A DNA stretch of 6,357 bases from Prevotella sp. UBA4339 (GTDB lineage Bacteria > Bacteroidota > Bacteroidia > Bacteroidales > Bacteroidaceae). Below, piece after piece: positions 4,632 to 6,357 of this stretch. Each line of letters opens with the position of its first letter. The stretch's first letter is position 1. The stretch is from positions 4,514-10,870 of the forward strand of contig DGTJ01000121.1 of assembly GCA_002393725.1 (NCBI GenBank). The letters run 5' to 3'. Below the pieces are notes generated by a model. That model was given only the letters and a program-made list of their open reading frames with translations. It was not told the DNA's origin and did not search any database. The position numbers and the translations under genes were made by a program.

Positions 4632-5783
4632 ATGGCAATAAAACAAGAACAGGAAAAGAAAGTAAAGTGGACCTGCCTGCATGACAAGCATGTCGCTTTG
4701 GGTGCTACGATGGTGGAATTTGGCGGATTCGACATGCCGCTGCTCTATCAGTATGCGGGAATCGCTCCTGAGCACATGGCAGTGCGCGAGAAGGTGGGAC
4801 TCTTCGACGTCAGCCACATGGGCGAGGTAACGGTGAAGGGTAAGGATGCTGAGCGCTACGTGCAGCATATCTTCACCAACGATATTGCCGGGGCTCCCGT
4901 GGGAAAGATATATTATGGCATGATGTGCTACGAGAACGGTGGCACTGTCGATGACCTGCTGGTGTACAAAATGGGAGACAATGACTTCTTCCTCGTCATC
5001 AACGCTGCCAATATCGACAAGGACTGGGCCTGGATGCAGCAGAATGCAGAGGGCTTCGACATCGACCTGCAGAACCGCTCTGACTACTATGGTCAGATAG
5101 CCGTTCAGGGTCCTGAGTCAGAGCACATCGTAGAGACGGTCCTCGGCATCCCCTGCCAGGACCTCCTCTTCTACACCTGCAAGACCTTCTCTGCAGAATC
5201 CGGTAATCTCCTTCCTCCATCCTCCTTCCTCCTTCCTCCAATTATCTCCCGCACCGGCTACACCGGTGAAGACGGTTTCGAGATCTATGCCTCTCACGAC
5301 TATATCCGTGAGTGCTGGGACAAGCTGATAGCTGCCGGTGTGCAGGCTTGTGGACTGGGCTGTCGTGACACTCTGCGCTTCGAGGTGGGACTGCCTCTCT
5401 ATGGCGATGAACTGTCGGAAGAGATCACTCCTATAATGGCTGGTCTCGGGATGTTCGTGAAACTGAATAAGACGGAGTTTATAGGCAAGGAAGCTCTCGC
5501 AAGGCAGAAGGCTGAGGGACCGGCAAAGAAACTCGTAGGAATAGAACTCGCTGACAAGGCTATCCCGCGTCACGGCTATCAGGTCCTTTCACATGAAGGT
5601 GAGGTCATCGGAGAGGTGACCACGGGCTATCGCACCATCTCTACTGACAAGAGTGTATGCATGGCTCTCATCGATGCATCTTATGCCAAGATCGACACTG
5701 AGGTGCAGGTCCAGATACGTAAGAAGGTGTTCCCCGGAAAGGTGGTGAAGAAGCAGTTCTATAATAAGAGTTATAAGAAATAA
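4632..5783 (+). CDS. gcvT: Glycine cleavage system T protein (aminomethyltransferase) with a repeat insert
   Basis: GcvT takes the aminomethyl group carried on lipoylated GcvH, transfers the methylene to tetrahydrofolate and releases ammonia. The protein has 383 residues, against about 360 for most relatives. Motifs: GGFDMPLLY (31-39), GLFDVSHMGE (56-65), NGGTVDDLLVY (102-112; the catalytic Asp is in this DD pair), SRTGYTGEDGFE (206-217), GLGCRDTLRFE (241-251) and a C-terminal barrel ending in KKVFPGKVVKKQFY. Residues 191-203 (GNLLPPSSFLLPP) are encoded by a heptamer repeat just before the conserved SRTGYTG motif. The frame and flanking motifs are intact, so it is probably active. The start is 3 bp after the lplA stop, which implies coupled translation; the first 12 residues are charged and poorly conserved as far as I recall. 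Confidence 0.97.
   Translation: MAIKQEQEKKVKWTCLHDKHVALGATMVEFGGFDMPLLYQYAGIAPEHMAVREKVGLFDVSHMGEVTVKGKDAERYVQHIFTNDIAGAPVGKIYYGMMCYENGGTVDDLLVYKMGDNDFFLVINAANIDKDWAWMQQNAEGFDIDLQNRSDYYGQIAVQGPESEHIVETVLGIPCQDLLFYTCKTFSAESGNLLPPSSFLLPPIISRTGYTGEDGFEIYASHDYIRECWDKLIAAGVQACGLGCRDTLRFEVGLPLYGDELSEEITPIMAGLGMFVKLNKTEFIGKEALARQKAEGPAKKLVGIELADKAIPRHGYQVLSHEGEVIGEVTTGYRTISTDKSVCMALIDASYAKIDTEVQVQIRKKVFPGKVVKKQFYNKSYKK
5202..5239 (+). repeat. In-frame heptamer repeat copy inside gcvT
   Basis: Head GGTAATCTCC (5202-5211) followed by TTCCTCC, ATCCTCC, TTCCTCC, TTCCTCC (5212-5239). Its translation, GNLLPPSSFLLPP, is identical to that of the copy in rsmA in the same register, although the two host genes are unrelated. 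Confidence 0.93.
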
Positions 5784-5816
5784 AAAAAGGTATAATATAT
5801 AAATAATAGTAATAAT

Positions 5817-6194
5817 ATGGCAAAGGTAATTGAAGGACTCTACTACTCAGAGTCACACGAGTTCGTAAGAGTAGAAGGTGATTATGGTTTCGTTGGTATC
5901 ACAGACTATGCTCAGAATGCACTGGGCACAGTGGTCTATGTAGACATGCCTGATGTCGACGATGAAGTCGAGGCTGGTGAGGAGTTTGGTGCCGTTGAGA
6001 GCACGAAGGCTGCTTCCGACCTTATCTCACCCGTCAGCGGTAAGGTGGTTGAGGTGAACGAGGCTCTCGATGATACTCCTGAACTCATCAACCAGGATGC
6101 TTTCGCTAACTGGATCATCAAGGTGGAACTCAGCGACAAGGGCGACCTCGACAACCTCATGGACGCAAAGGCTTATACGGAGTTCTGTGGATAG
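5817..6194 (+). CDS. gcvH: Glycine cleavage system H protein (lipoyl carrier)
   Basis: A 125-residue lipoyl-domain protein that shuttles the aminomethyl intermediate between the P, T and L proteins. The lipoylation site is Lys64 in AVESTKAASDL (59-69), followed by the conserved SPVSGKVVEVNEAL (71-84) and the C-terminal NWIIKVEL region. The length is normal for the family and no repeat insert is present. It follows gcvT after 33 bp of very AT-rich sequence with no Shine-Dalgarno or promoter consensus, so it is most likely co-transcribed from the lplA promoter. It is the probable substrate of the LplA encoded upstream. Confidence 0.98.
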   Translation: MAKVIEGLYYSESHEFVRVEGDYGFVGITDYAQNALGTVVYVDMPDVDDEVEAGEEFGAVESTKAASDLISPVSGKVVEVNEALDDTPELINQDAFANWIIKVELSDKGDLDNLMDAKAYTEFCG

Positions 6195-6211
6195 ATAAAA
6201 TCTCTTTAGTA

Positions 6212-6357
6212 ATGGCTTATAAGTATTTCCCACATACAGATGACGACCTTAAGGCGATGCTCGAGAAGGCTGGGGTGAAAGACCTCGAAGGCCTTTATGC
6301 CCAGATTCCTGAGAGCATACGCTTCAAGGGCGACTACCAATTGCCTCTGGCACAAAG
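6212..6357 (+). CDS. gcvPA: Glycine dehydrogenase (decarboxylating), probably subunit 1, 5' part only
   Basis: The first 48 codons of a P protein, the PLP-dependent enzyme that decarboxylates glycine and loads the aminomethyl group onto GcvH. The start MAYKYFPHTDDDLKAMLEKAG, followed by IPESIRFKGDY, resembles the N-terminus of the split-type GcvPA subunit (short Y/F-PHT..D...ML opening and IPE..RFKG block) rather than long single-chain GcvP. It begins 17 bp after the gcvH stop, in the same operon. Only the N-terminus is visible, and the PLP lysine would be in the other subunit (GcvPB) if the protein is split. The subunit assignment is moderately certain; P protein is nearly certain. Confidence 0.85.
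   Translation, partial: MAYKYFPHTDDDLKAMLEKAGVKDLEGLYAQIPESIRFKGDYQLPLAQ

Overview
This window reads as a piece of a Bacteroidota chromosome, most likely a Prevotella/Bacteroides-like member of the Bacteroidales. The evidence is three promoters with the phylum's TAnnTTTG -7 box (two of them with a TTTG box exactly 20 bp upstream), A/T-rich or very short leaders mostly lacking Shine-Dalgarno sequences, and protein sequences that look like Bacteroidales versions of their families. Genus assignment is inference.

Layout. The left part is on the minus strand, and transcription runs from right to left: a flippase-like/LPG-synthase-type membrane protein (2816 to 1608), a small 23S-rRNA-intervening-sequence-type four-helix-bundle protein (1578 to 1201), then a pepD-type M20 dipeptidase (1120 to beyond base 1). 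A 162-bp divergent promoter region (2817-2978) separates these from the plus-strand genes: rsmA (2979-3830), then a glycine-cleavage/lipoate operon with its own promoter: lplA (3891-4628), gcvT (4632-5783), gcvH (5817-6194) and the start of gcvPA (6212 to beyond the end). The operon is coherent: LplA can attach lipoate to GcvH Lys64, and GcvPA, GcvT and GcvH act together in glycine cleavage.

The unusual feature is a 7-bp repeat (CCTCCTT on one strand, AAGGAGG on the other) found in five places within about 4.1 kb. Two 36-bp copies, matching at 34 of 36 positions in inverted orientation, bound a 530-bp AT-rich cassette (1139-1668) that holds the four-helix-bundle gene. Three further copies lie inside unrelated genes as in-frame insertions: about 38 residues in the flippase, 15 in RsmA and 13 in GcvT. 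The RsmA and GcvT inserts share the same DNA head (GGTAATCTCC) and the same peptide, GNLLPPSSFLLPP. A (CTTCCTC)n repeat has no stop in any of the six frames and gives one cyclic heptapeptide per strand, which helps explain why it can sit inside genes. The cassette resembles the intervening sequences of bacterial 23S rRNA, which also have complementary ends and can encode this protein family, but here it lies between protein-coding genes. I propose a dispersed heptamer-repeat element associated with a four-helix-bundle protein. Mobility and function are unproven from this sequence alone.
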